From: Dehalococcoidia bacterium | GTDB lineage: Bacteria > Chloroflexota > Dehalococcoidia > Dehalococcoidales > Fen-1064 | Length of the DNA: 64,000 nt | Assembly: GCA_011170375.1 (NCBI GenBank) | Contig: DUEV01000005.1 | Span: forward strand, 106,231-170,230 | Reading direction: 5' to 3' | Shown: piece after piece, positions 43,072-52,262 of the stretch | Position numbering within the stretch: position 1 is the first letter of the stretch | Layout of the letters: each line of letters begins with the position of its first letter | Notes under the pieces: generated by a model | Database searches by the model: none | The model's input: the letters and a program-made list of their open reading frames with translations, nothing else | Told to the model about the DNA's origin: nothing | Position numbers and translations under genes: made by a program

Positions 43072-44382
43072 TCAACTAATAGCCGGGTCAGCCGGGGCTT
43101 TGGGGGGTTGAACGAGGCAGAGACACACCGAAGAGACGACAATGAGAATTGCGAACACGGTGAAAGCGGTAGTATAGCTGCCAGTGGTATCGTATACCCA
43201 GCCGGCATAGGTGGGGGCTAAAAATGAAAACGGTCCTTGAAAGGCCCTGAGCACGCCGAATATTGAGCCGAAGGACTTCCGCCCGAAGTAACGCGCCAGC
43301 GTTACAGTTAAAAGTGGCGTGCTTGCTCCGCTGCTCAAGCCACGTAGAATGAGAAATACATACACCGAGGGAATAGTCCGGTACACCAGGAAGGAACCAA
43401 TCCCTACAGCCTGTAGCACTAGGGCGATTGCCATCAGAAATGGCAGACGTCTCTTGCTGATGTGGTCTGCCAGGAAACCTCCGAAGAACCTTGATGGTAT
43501 CGTGAAGAATATCTGCATTGCCATCATGGCGCCAGCGGCAGTCTCGCTTATTCCGATATCCGTCAGAAAGGGGAAGGTGTGTATACCAATGCCTCCAACG
43601 ACTATCGTGTTGATTACAAAGGCTATGACCAGCAACCAGAAGGCACGGGTCTTCCATGCCTGCTTGAATGTGAATTCTGTCTCTTCAAAGCTGGCGGCAT
43701 ATTCGGCACCTCTGGCTATCATGTCATCCGTGTTGGATGTCAGGCCTGAATCAACCTGTGCTCCATCGGGAAGTAGCCCGTAGTACTCCGGCCCCTTCGA
43801 TTTCACGAAGATAAGCACGAAGGGAGCAGAGGCTAACAGCACCAGTCCCCATATCAGGCAGGTCGTCCGCCAGTCGGATACACCTACCAGCCAGGTGACA
43901 ATCGGTACTACCGCCACCCCACCGACACCGATAAGGGCAAACTTGATACCCTGGGCAAGACCCCTTCTGCGTATGAACCAGTTTATTACTGTTTTATCGA
44001 CGGTAACAGTCAGGCTCAGGTTCAAACCGCTGCCTATCAGGAATCCCCAGACCAGGAAGTAGGCCCAGACTGAGTTAACGAAGTTCATCAGAATCAGGGC
44101 GAAGCCAGTGAGACAGATGCCGACAAAGATGACCCATTTCGGCCCGAACTTATCGGCCAGCCAACCGGCAGGTGCAGACTCAAGACCGCCTTCCAGTCTG
44201 CCGATACCAGTACCGATGGAGGTAACGGCCCGGCTTAGCTTAAGCTCAGCGGCGAGGTCTTTGAAGAATACTGAAAAACCATGCCCGTAGAAGCCATGCC
44301 CTATACCAGAAAGGACTCCGGTAAATACGACTGTCCACCAGCCAAAGTATATTTTACGGAGAGATTTTACTCTATTAATCAA
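43072..44382 (-). CDS. MFS transporter, monocarboxylate/OFA-like
   Basis: 436 residues, 12 transmembrane segments. N-terminal YFGWWTVVFTGVLSGIGHGFYGHGF and a WLADKFGPKWVIFVG loop after helix 2, matching the oxalate/formate-antiporter-like (OFA, 'MCT-like') branch. Probable organic acid carrier; substrate unknown. TTG start with AAGGGG. Follows a paralogous MFS gene by 17 bases. Confidence 0.85.
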   Translation of the reverse strand: MINRVKSLRKIYFGWWTVVFTGVLSGIGHGFYGHGFSVFFKDLAAELKLSRAVTSIGTGIGRLEGGLESAPAGWLADKFGPKWVIFVGICLTGFALILMNFVNSVWAYFLVWGFLIGSGLNLSLTVTVDKTVINWFIRRRGLAQGIKFALIGVGGVAVVPIVTWLVGVSDWRTTCLIWGLVLLASAPFVLIFVKSKGPEYYGLLPDGAQVDSGLTSNTDDMIARGAEYAASFEETEFTFKQAWKTRAFWLLVIAFVINTIVVGGIGIHTFPFLTDIGISETAAGAMMAMQIFFTIPSRFFGGFLADHISKRRLPFLMAIALVLQAVGIGSFLVYRTIPSVYVFLILRGLSSGASTPLLTVTLARYFGRKSFGSIFGVLRAFQGPFSFLAPTYAGWVYDTTGSYTTAFTVFAILIVVSSVCLCLVQPPKAPADPAIS

Positions 44383-44399
44383 TCCGTTCCCCTTGACAG

Positions 44400-45707
44400 T
44401 CAGCTGGTGTGGCTGGGAGAGGGCATGGTAAGTGTTATCACCATGCCAACAAGAGTAAGGGCACTGAAACTCAACCAGGCGCCCTGATAGCTGCCCCAGG
44501 TGTCATATATCAATCCGGCCAGCGGGGCACCAGCCAAGTTCCCCAGCATCATTACGCCAGAAGTAGAGCCTAGAATCGTGCCAAAACTACCCCTGCCGAA
44601 GTATTCCCGCAGTACGGTTATTCTTGAAGTGACGCTGAATCCCCACCCCAGGCTGAAAGTAATGATAAAAGGCACAATCAGCCACATCATTTCCGCTGTG
44701 ACCTGGCTGAAGAAGAGTAGCCCTGCCGTCATCAGGGCAAAGCTGGCGGCAAAAATTTGTCTCCTACCCAACCTATCGCTGAGCCAGCCACTGCTAAGAC
44801 GACCGCCGATACTGGTGACCGGTAGAACAAGGGCTACCATGCTTGAGGTAGACCTGGCGATACTGAGGCTGCTGAGATAGGGCATCATGTGTGTTACTAT
44901 CGAGCCTACCACGAAGGCATGGCACAAGGAGCCGATTGCCACGTGCCAGAATGCCCTGCCACTCAATGCTTGTTTGGCCGATATACTGATCTCCATGCTT
45001 GCCGGCTCTATGTAGACCTCCCCCGGCTCCGGAACGCTAATTGCCGCACCATCGGGGTGATAGCCGTAATGCTCGGGCTTGTGCCGGATCAGTAGTGACA
45101 GCGGTAGAAGTATGACCAGTATACCGAGGCCGACAATAAGCATAGCCGCCCGCCACTGAAATGCGTCAACCAGGCTGGTAACCACGGGAATAAGGATACC
45201 ACCGAGACCAAAACCACTGGCAACAATACCCGTAGCCAATCCGGCCTTCATGCGAAACCAGTTGTTCACCGCTGTCAGAAGTACGGTTCCTGTGCACGAA
45301 CTCATACCAGTCGCCAGCAAAGCAAAGGCCCCATAGAAAGTGCCAATAGAGGAGACGCGACTCAGTAGTAAAAAGCCCAGGCTCATTAGAATACCACCAG
45401 CAAAGACCAGTCTTCTGGGTCCTATGCGGTCAACGAGCAGTCCCATGAGAGGTGCCAGGAGGCCCATTTCCAGGCCGCGGAGTGAAGAGGCGAGCGAAAC
45501 CTGGGCATAGCTCCAGCCGAACTCGTCGGCGATTGGTTCAAAAACAGCGGTGAATCCGAAGTGAACAACCCCACCCGTATAGAGAATGATGAGTACGCAG
45601 GCACCCACAAGATACCAACCATAGAACACTCTTGGGTGTTTCCGTTTGATATCTTGTGCAGCGCCGTGACCTGATTCCGGTGGACCTGGGTTTATATTTT
45701 TAGGCAC
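44400..45707 (-). CDS. MFS transporter (paralogue of the adjacent gene)
   Basis: 435 residues, same branch: YGWYLVGACVLIILYTGGVVHFGFTAVFEPIADEFGWSYAQ near the N-terminus, then GLLVDRIGPRRLVFAGG. The pair probably arose by duplication but is now clearly diverged. GTG start at 45707 has no evident ribosome binding site, so the start may differ. No enzyme genes flank it that would tell the substrate. Confidence 0.83.
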   Translation of the reverse strand: MPKNINPGPPESGHGAAQDIKRKHPRVFYGWYLVGACVLIILYTGGVVHFGFTAVFEPIADEFGWSYAQVSLASSLRGLEMGLLAPLMGLLVDRIGPRRLVFAGGILMSLGFLLLSRVSSIGTFYGAFALLATGMSSCTGTVLLTAVNNWFRMKAGLATGIVASGFGLGGILIPVVTSLVDAFQWRAAMLIVGLGILVILLPLSLLIRHKPEHYGYHPDGAAISVPEPGEVYIEPASMEISISAKQALSGRAFWHVAIGSLCHAFVVGSIVTHMMPYLSSLSIARSTSSMVALVLPVTSIGGRLSSGWLSDRLGRRQIFAASFALMTAGLLFFSQVTAEMMWLIVPFIITFSLGWGFSVTSRITVLREYFGRGSFGTILGSTSGVMMLGNLAGAPLAGLIYDTWGSYQGAWLSFSALTLVGMVITLTMPSPSHTS

Positions 45708-45908
45708 AGTAAGCTGTGAAGATAAAAGAGTTGCTGATGCTTCTCAATCTTATCACCAGTATGGACTGTGTGCAAATCTGTTTGCTCCTTATTGCCCGTA
45801 GCCTGGTTCGGTGGTATTATTTGGCATATAAATTTTATGCCGCTCCCGATAGGGATATGGTTAAATAAATAAGCGGAGAGAGAAATTACTAAATATACCG
45901 GCGATAAT

Positions 45909-46454
45909 GTGGAGAAAGAAGCCGCCAGGATAGTAGCCACGCTGATGGCTGCCAGTGCCAGGACGGCACCCAAAACCAAAGGCGAAGACTCTATCAAGAC
46001 TCTCATCCTTGATGGAGACGACGTCGAAGGACTCGCGGCCGGTATGGAGCGAAAGGCTGAGAAGATGCCACCCCATACAGCCGAAATGCTCAGAACAAAT
46101 GCTGATAGTGTTAGAGTGTCCAGCTGTGTTTTGCTTATTGGCGTTACTGGTGAGCCCAAGAGGCTTGAGCGTCCACTCGACTGTGGTGCTTGTGGATACG
46201 ATAATTGTGAGAGTCTGGCCAGAGCGGCGAAGCGGACGAAAGATTTCACCGGCCCAGTCTGTATATTTCAGGCTCTGGACCTGGGTATAGCTCTGGCCTC
46301 CGCAGTAAAAATAGCCAGCGAGCTTAATATTGATAATCGGATGATGTATAGCATCGGAGTGGCTGCCAAAGAAATGAAATTGCTGGATGCCGACGTGATT
46401 ATTGGTATCCCACTATCCGTAACCGGTAAAAACCCTTATTCTGCGCGAAGATAG
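45909..46454 (+). CDS. DUF2148 ferredoxin-like domain protein
   Basis: 181 residues. DUF2148 features: ASARTAPKTKGEDSI near the start, DCGACGYDNCESL with three Cys near residues 91-97, and PVCIFQALDLGIALASAVK near 116-134. Found mostly in anaerobes, presumably binding a cluster or metal. The GTG at 45909 has no ribosome binding site; an in-frame ATT at 45885 has GGAGAG four bases upstream and would give the length typical of the family. Confidence 0.8.
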   Translation: MEKEAARIVATLMAASARTAPKTKGEDSIKTLILDGDDVEGLAAGMERKAEKMPPHTAEMLRTNADSVRVSSCVLLIGVTGEPKRLERPLDCGACGYDNCESLARAAKRTKDFTGPVCIFQALDLGIALASAVKIASELNIDNRMMYSIGVAAKEMKLLDADVIIGIPLSVTGKNPYSARR

Positions 46455-46582
46455 ACCAATACCCAGCCGGTAAGATTCTTAGCGTTCCTCCATAGTGGTT
46501 ACTCCTGAGACGTTTCGAAATTGTGTAACCTTTTTATCGTTACTGGCCACTATATAGTAAAGGCTTCATAGCAGGTGCACCT

Positions 46583-47764
46583 GTGGAAGAGAGAACAGAT
46601 ATCGAACTTATTGAGCTGGCGCGCCAGGGCGACAAAGATGCATTCGGTCTACTCCTGCAGCGATATCAGATGATTGCCCGGCGGTTCGCGATGAGATTAG
46701 TCGCAAACGAAGATTTCGCACAGCAATTGGCGCAAGAGGCAATGCTCCAGGCCTATCTCTCGCTTGACCATCTGCGGGACGCAGCGCGGTTCAAGGGTTG
46801 GCTCTGTGGCATTGTACTGAATATTTACCGAAGTCGTCTTCGGGCTCGAAGAGTCACCTTTTTCTCTTTAGAGGCGATGACAGGCGGCCTGCAATTTGAT
46901 GCCGTACCCCTTTCGGGGATAACTGTTACTCCGGAGAGGATTACCGAGGAGCGTGAACTACATCAGACTATACTGGGTGTCATCAATACGCTCGAACCCA
47001 AAGACCGGGATGCTACACTTTTGTTTTATTACGAGGAGTTGAGCTTGCAAGAGATTGCGGTACTTTCAGGCGTTTCAGTGGGCGCCGTCAAGGTACGGCT
47101 TCACCGCGCTCGCCAGCGATTGAAGACCAACTTGCTATCGCAGTATCCAGAGATTATACCACGTGGACAGAGGAGGAAGACTATGATAAAGGTTACCATC
47201 GCCGATGTGGTCAAACGGGAGCAAACTGACGACCAGGGACGTTCACACACGCTCCACATCATCGTGCTGCAAGATGAAGCCGGTAAACGGGCACTGCCGA
47301 TCTGGGTAGGGTCTTTCGAAGGTTCGTCCATCGCAATGGGATTAGGTGACTTCTCCACGCAGCGACCGATGACGTATAGTTTTTTCGTCAGTCTCCTTCA
47401 AGCAATCAATGCTCAGGTGGAGCAGGTGCGGGTCGAGATGCTTAAAGGAAATACCTTCTACGCCGTTGTAAAGATACGTTGTGGTAGGACCGTGAGGGAG
47501 GTGGACGCGCGTCCGAGCGATGCGCTTGGGCTCGCTGTGCTCACCGGCAGTCCGGTCTTCGTTGCCGAAGACGTTCTGCAAGTCGCTGGGGTGGACATCC
47601 CGTCGGCAGCCAAGGCAACACCGGCGCGTAGTGGGGTGGAAAGTATCCTCAGAGAAATCGGAGAAATTCAGCGCCAGGAGCAAGAGCAACTCAGCCACGC
47701 ACGCACGCAGGAGGAAATCACAAGAGCGAAGGAAGAGTTGATTGCGGCCATTTTCAGCAGCTAA
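46583..47764 (+). CDS. ECF-type sigma factor fused to bifunctional-nuclease (DUF151) domain
   Basis: 393 residues. Residues about 1-190 are a sigma-70 family protein: region 2 (GDKDAFGLLLQRYQ, FAQQLAQEAMLQAYLSL, FKGWLCGIVLNI) and region 4 (LEPKDRDATLLFYYEELSLQEIAVLSGVSVGAVKVRLHRARQRL). From residue 201 it is a bifunctional nuclease domain (MIKVTIADVV, LPIWVGSFEGSSIAMGL, RPSDALGLAV). At the junction an AGGAGG (47171-47176) stands six bases before the ATG 47183, so the nuclease domain can probably also be made alone (193 residues). GTG start at 46583. Confidence 0.85.
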   Translation: MEERTDIELIELARQGDKDAFGLLLQRYQMIARRFAMRLVANEDFAQQLAQEAMLQAYLSLDHLRDAARFKGWLCGIVLNIYRSRLRARRVTFFSLEAMTGGLQFDAVPLSGITVTPERITEERELHQTILGVINTLEPKDRDATLLFYYEELSLQEIAVLSGVSVGAVKVRLHRARQRLKTNLLSQYPEIIPRGQRRKTMIKVTIADVVKREQTDDQGRSHTLHIIVLQDEAGKRALPIWVGSFEGSSIAMGLGDFSTQRPMTYSFFVSLLQAINAQVEQVRVEMLKGNTFYAVVKIRCGRTVREVDARPSDALGLAVLTGSPVFVAEDVLQVAGVDIPSAAKATPARSGVESILREIGEIQRQEQEQLSHARTQEEITRAKEELIAAIFSS

Positions 47765-47807
47765 AGAGACCCAGCGCAAGCCTCTCGTGGCCTGGGGAGG
47801 CAACTAT

Positions 47808-49935
47808 TTATTTCTGAAGACCCTCGACCTTTTTCCTCACTTCCGCCTGACTCATTCCCTCAACCGCAAGGTCTTCATTCAAAAACCACGGGTATCCAGC
47901 GAGAACAGTCTGGGACCTATACAAAGAAGCGTGGAATCGTCTCGTTCCAATGAGCTGAAAGAAAGGTTCGTGATCAATCTCCACTTGAAGCTCAATATCC
48001 ACGTTGAAGTCTGAAACAGTACTCTTTATAGTAGCGTGACTGGCAACGTCTACTTTCTCACGCTGGTGTAAGATTGCATATTTTGCATGACCTTTCATAT
48101 ATGCCTGGTCGGGGCGCTTATCTGAGGCTGCCATTTCCACATACGAGTCACTAGTCAGGGAATAAGAGTCTTCTAGCAACTGCGTTGAATACCCGCTCTT
48201 TAGTGTTACGGTTGTGAGACCGCTTATGATGTCTTTGCCGACCTGCCAGCTTGGCTGTTCTCCCTGATACTTCGCGTAAGACTGCAATTGAGCAGGAGAT
48301 TGAAAAGTCACTCCGGGTAAGGAAGTGTGCGGATGCTCGACCAGAGGCAAGACAACACAGGAGGGATTGCTAGAGCCCCGGAGGATGGTATTGGTTGCAG
48401 GCTGGGGCGAAGGCCAGATGGTCGGAAAATCTGAAGAAGAGATAGCCACCCGGATACGGTGTGCGGGCTGGAATACCCACGAGGTCACCTTCATCGGAAC
48501 TTCCAGTTCATAGATTTCACCTGGCGTAAGTGGCTGGGGCTTGCCGTGGGAGTGACGATGGGTTGCATTGAGCACACCCCGACTGACCAGCCGTGTGGAA
48601 CCATCCGGCGCTACATCGCTGATCTTAGCGATGAAATAGGAGATTTCGGCAGTTGAAGAGACGTAGAGGAGTACCTTTGGCCAGCCGAGTATCTCCACGG
48701 GCTCAGTTAGCGGCTCTGAGGTATAGGTGCACGAACGGGCGTCGTCGATTCCCTGATCCCAGGAAAGGCCGTGGGGCCGCGTACCGGGGCACCAGAAACC
48801 ACCCGCCAATCCGACAGTGGCCTGGTATTGGTAGGTATCAACTCCCCCTCCCGTCTCGGGCGTTGTGCAGAGTCGCTCATGATTCCCCAGATAAAATGTC
48901 TTCTCAGACACGCTATCAGGCGGCCAAGCGTCTATGAAATGCCAGTGGCCAGGCATATAGCGTAGAAAAGGATGGGGGGGAGCGCCTTCCTGGATATACA
49001 AAGCGGTTCGCGGTTCCTGCATGATGCCGGTATCCTCCCCTCGTAGCCAATAAGCCCACCACCGTGCTATCTCATGGAGATAATCGATGGGTGGCCCGGG
49101 GTAACCCCTGTCCGGTCTAACGTGGCTCCAGGGGCCTATCAGCGCTTTATTGGGGACATTTGGATTCTGCATCATGCGGGCGGTTGCGTTTGTGTATCCA
49201 TCTGCCCAGCCACCAATCTGGTAGACGGGGCACTTGATTCTTCGGTACTCAACCTTGAGGGAACCCTGGGGCCAGTATTCATCCTCAGTCTGATGTCGGA
49301 GCCATTCGATTATCCAGGGCGGGTTCCCTTCGAGACGCTGCTGCCATATACTGGTTCGGTCGGTATTCGTGCTTTCTGGATGAGGGGGGAGTGTGTTCAT
49401 GGCGATCATCGAGAGGGGATAAATGAGCAGGTCAAGGCCCATCATACAGCCACCAAAGTAATGCACGTCATCATTATAGCGGTCATCGGTAGCGGCATGA
49501 GGTACAATGGCTTTTAATGCTGGCGGATTGTGCATAGCTACCTGGATGCTGTTGAAACCACCGTAAGAGGTGCCCCACATGCCGACATTGCCATTGCACC
49601 AGGGTTGCTGGTTCAACCATGCAATAACTTCACAGGCATCCTTCTGCTCCTGAGGAGTGTATTCATCATGGATAATTCCTTGAGATTTGCCAGTGCCACG
49701 AATATCAACCAGAGCATCGACAAAGCCACGCTCGGCAAAGTAGTAATGCGGGGCCGCCATTCCGATTGAAATGTCGTCTTTGCGATAGGGTGTATATTTC
49801 TAATATGGCCGGAAATCTGCCATCACCCTCTGGCATCAGCAGGTTGGCTGAAAGCGATACACCGTCGGACATCGGGATATGCACATCATTTATCTGTCGG
49901 ACAGGGTATCTTGCCGACAATAGATCACTCTGCAT
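47808..49935 (-). pseudogene. CocE/NonD-family hydrolase, frameshifted
   Basis: X-Pro dipeptidyl-peptidase/cocaine-esterase-type hydrolase in two frames. The N-terminal part (49935 inward, DVHIPMSDGVSLSANLLMPEG...FPAILE) and the rest (YTPYRKDDISIG... then GTGKSQG, nucleophile GTSYGG, and the C-terminal jelly-roll domain) are joined by one extra base in the A run at 49797-49799 (TTT on the plus strand). Removing one base restores a continuous ~708-residue protein. May be a true mutation or a sequencing error. GGAGGG ribosome binding site is intact. Confidence 0.8.
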
Positions 49936-50037
49936 ATACTGGCCCTCCGGCGGTATTTAACGGACTTTTCCCCATATCATCTATCTGGTAGTGTATATCG
50001 TTAACAATATTATGTCTAGATTGTCTAACCATAATAT

Positions 50038-50322
50038 TCACGCCAGCAAATTCTCGATCCGTTCCCTGGTCTCCTCTTGAGTCAATCCTTCGACAGTAAT
50101 TACCTTCGTGCGGCTGGTAGCGCCCTTGTCGATTGACAGGTTGGACTTGCTCACTCCGAGAATATCACTGAGGAAAGCTATTAGTGCCTGGTTGGCCTTA
50201 CCCTTCACCGGTGGCGCTGCGATTCGTAGATACAGGACGTCGTCCTCGAAGCGGACTACCTCGTTTCGCTTAGCATTAGGCTGGACCCGGACGGTGATTT
50301 TGGCAGTTTTTTCTACGGACAT
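50038..50322 (-). CDS. DUF167-family protein (YggU)
   Basis: 94 residues. Conserved VRVQPNAKRNEVV at the start and LRIAAPPVKGKANQALIAFLS in the middle define DUF167. Function unknown, structure is a small alpha/beta fold. Follows tatD by seven bases, so belongs to the pyrD-tatD-yggU string. Confidence 0.88.
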   Translation of the reverse strand: MSVEKTAKITVRVQPNAKRNEVVRFEDDVLYLRIAAPPVKGKANQALIAFLSDILGVSKSNLSIDKGATSRTKVITVEGLTQEETRERIENLLA

Positions 50323-50329
50323 TTTCCCC

Positions 50330-51127
50330 CTACCAGCCGAAGAGACGACGGGCGTTCTCGGTTGTTTCCCGGGCGAGTGCCTCGAAGGAAACGCCTCTGA
50401 TCTGGGCCAGCTCCTCGGCGGTGTATCGCACGTAGGACGGCTCGTTGCGTCGGCCGCGGTAACGCTGCGGTGCCAGGTAGGGGCAGTCGGTCTCGACCAT
50501 CAACCTGTCTGGCGGGATGCTCCTGATAGTGTCATGGGCGTTGCTGTTGGCGGGGTAGGTAATATAGCCGCCGAGGGAAAGGTAGAAGCCCATCTCCAAA
50601 TACTGTCGGGCGGTCTCGGTGTCACCCGTGAAGCAGTGGATGACGCCTGGAGGCTGCCGCTCGGGATGCCGGGATGTCCAGTCGTGCAGGACGTTAATAA
50701 TCTCTTCGTGTGCCTCGCGGCAGTGGATAACTACCGGAAGGTTTATTTGGGCTGCCAGGTCGAGCTGCCATTGCAGAACCCTGAACTGGCTGTCACGGGG
50801 AGAGTAGTTCCGGTAGAAGTCCAGCCCGATTTCACCGATGGCGACTACTTTAGGGTGTTCCGCCAGCCGGGCAATGGCGCTGATGTCTGCCTCGGTGGTG
50901 GTGCTGGCGGCGTGGGGGTGAATACCGATTGCTACGAGGATATCTTGGTACCGTTCTGCCAGTTCGATTGAATGCTGGCCTGACTCAATGCCGGTACCGA
51001 CGGTGATAATCGTGCCGATGCCGGTGTCATGTGCCCGGGCAATCACCTCGTCACGGTCGGCGTCAAATTCACCTGCATCCAGGTGAGCGTGGGTATCTAC
51101 CAGTGCATTGGTGGGCTCTGTAGTCAT
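50330..51127 (-). CDS. TatD-family deoxyribonuclease
   Basis: Metal-dependent hydrolase (3'-5' DNA/RNA exonuclease in known members), 265 residues. Metal ligands are visible: DTHAHLD at the N-terminus, IGEIGLDFYR near residue 97, VIHCREAHEE near 134, VIHCFTG near 161 and ETDCPYLAP near 213. ATG start without strong ribosome binding site. Between pyrD and yggU on the same strand. Confidence 0.93.
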   Translation of the reverse strand: MTTEPTNALVDTHAHLDAGEFDADRDEVIARAHDTGIGTIITVGTGIESGQHSIELAERYQDILVAIGIHPHAASTTTEADISAIARLAEHPKVVAIGEIGLDFYRNYSPRDSQFRVLQWQLDLAAQINLPVVIHCREAHEEIINVLHDWTSRHPERQPPGVIHCFTGDTETARQYLEMGFYLSLGGYITYPANSNAHDTIRSIPPDRLMVETDCPYLAPQRYRGRRNEPSYVRYTAEELAQIRGVSFEALARETTENARRLFGW

Positions 51128-51175
51128 ATAGAACTCGGTATCTGTGGTTTTAAAAGTATATACTCATATGCGCAA

Positions 51176-51188
51176 TTGCGCAGTTACG
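51176..51188 (+). repeat. Partition-like site 1 (TTGCGCAGTTACG)
   Basis: One mismatch to the 13-bp consensus TTGCGCAATTACG. Overlaps the last codons and stop of pyrD and adjoins a perfect 14-bp palindrome TGCGCAATTGCGCA (51169-51182), so the site may work in both directions. Confidence 0.65.
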
Positions 51189-52107
51189 CCCTCGCTACTC
51201 CGACAAGCTCGGTGATGTCCCCTACTCCCTCGTCTCGCATGAACTGCTCGATTCCCTCGAGGACATCGAGGGCTGCCCGTGGGCTGGTGAGGTTAGCGGT
51301 GCCCACCTGGATGGCGCTGGCACCAGCCATTATGAACTCAAGGGCATCCTCGGCGGTGCTAATACCGCCACAGCCGATGACGGGCACGCTGACGGCCCCG
51401 GCTACTTGGTATACCATGTGCAGAGCTACCGGCTTTATAGCCGGACCGGACAGACCGCCGTATACGTTGCCTAGGATGGGTCGGCGCGTCTTCACATCTA
51501 TCGCTATGCCCTTAAGTGTGTTTATCAGAGAGATTGCATCGGCACCGGCTTCAGCCACAGCTACAGCCACAGCGGCAATGTCACCGGTATTTGGGGTGAG
51601 CTTGACGAGGACGGGCAGAGAGGTTGCTTTTTTAACAGCGGCAGTGACAGTGGCGGCGGTGTCAGGATTGGCACCGAACTCAGCACCACCGGCACTGATA
51701 TTGGGACAGCTGATATTCACTTCAAGGCCGCTGATTCCAGCCACTCCGTTCAGTCGTTCAGCTAACCGGGCGTAATCATCAATCTTCTCACCAGCGATAT
51801 TAACGAGGACCGGCACTCGCCAGCCTGCCCAGATGGGGGCCTTTTCGGCTATCAGGGCATCGACGCCGATGTTCTGCAGTCCGATGGAATTGAGGATGCC
51901 GCTGGCGGTCTCTGCAATTCGAGGCTGGGGGTTACCTTCTTTTGGTTCAAGGGTGGTTCCTTTGCAGATGATTGCTCCCAGCCTCTGGATGTCAAACAGT
52001 TCCTGGTACTCGATACCGTAGCCGAAGGTGCCGGAGGCAGTCATCACCGGGTTGTCGAGCAACAGACCTTTGGTATTCCCCGGGGCAAGCTGGACTGATA
52101 AATTCAA
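51184..52107 (-). CDS. pyrD: Dihydroorotate dehydrogenase, class 1B
   Basis: Oxidises dihydroorotate in pyrimidine synthesis; class 1B enzymes pass electrons to NAD through PyrK. 307 residues. Active-site Cys in NISCPNIS near residue 133; FMN-phosphate loops VIGCGGIST and GASAIQVGTANL near the C-terminus. TTG start behind AAGGAG. The partner pyrK is not in the window. Divergent from parA. Confidence 0.94.
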   Translation of the reverse strand: MNLSVQLAPGNTKGLLLDNPVMTASGTFGYGIEYQELFDIQRLGAIICKGTTLEPKEGNPQPRIAETASGILNSIGLQNIGVDALIAEKAPIWAGWRVPVLVNIAGEKIDDYARLAERLNGVAGISGLEVNISCPNISAGGAEFGANPDTAATVTAAVKKATSLPVLVKLTPNTGDIAAVAVAVAEAGADAISLINTLKGIAIDVKTRRPILGNVYGGLSGPAIKPVALHMVYQVAGAVSVPVIGCGGISTAEDALEFIMAGASAIQVGTANLTSPRAALDVLEGIEQFMRDEGVGDITELVGVARA

Positions 52108-52200
52108 AGTGACTCCTTATCAGGGGCCTGCGTGTCAGGACTATTGTACGTGGACTGAGTGCTCAGGTCAATGCCTTGAGGGAAATGGCGCAAGTGAGTA

Positions 52201-52229
52201 TTGACGTATTTGCGCAATTACGTTACAAT
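52201..52229 (+). promoter_or_regulatory. parA promoter containing partition-like site 2
   Basis: TTGACG (52201-52206), 17 bases, TACAAT (52224-52229). An exact TTGCGCAATTACG (52210-52222) fills the spacer, so binding of the ribbon-helix-helix protein here would block RNA polymerase and auto-regulate the operon. Confidence 0.75.
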
Positions 52230-52262
52230 AATCCAGAATCTGATCGAGGGGAAATCAGCCTC

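Noticed and set aside
46524-46530. TGTAACC before the sigma-factor gene as an ECF-type -35
   Set aside because: No matching -10 at the right distance; too weak to report as a promoter.
47808-49760. CocE gene as an intact gene starting at the ATG near 49760
   Set aside because: That start would lack the conserved N-terminal strands, which are encoded upstream in another frame next to a good ribosome binding site.
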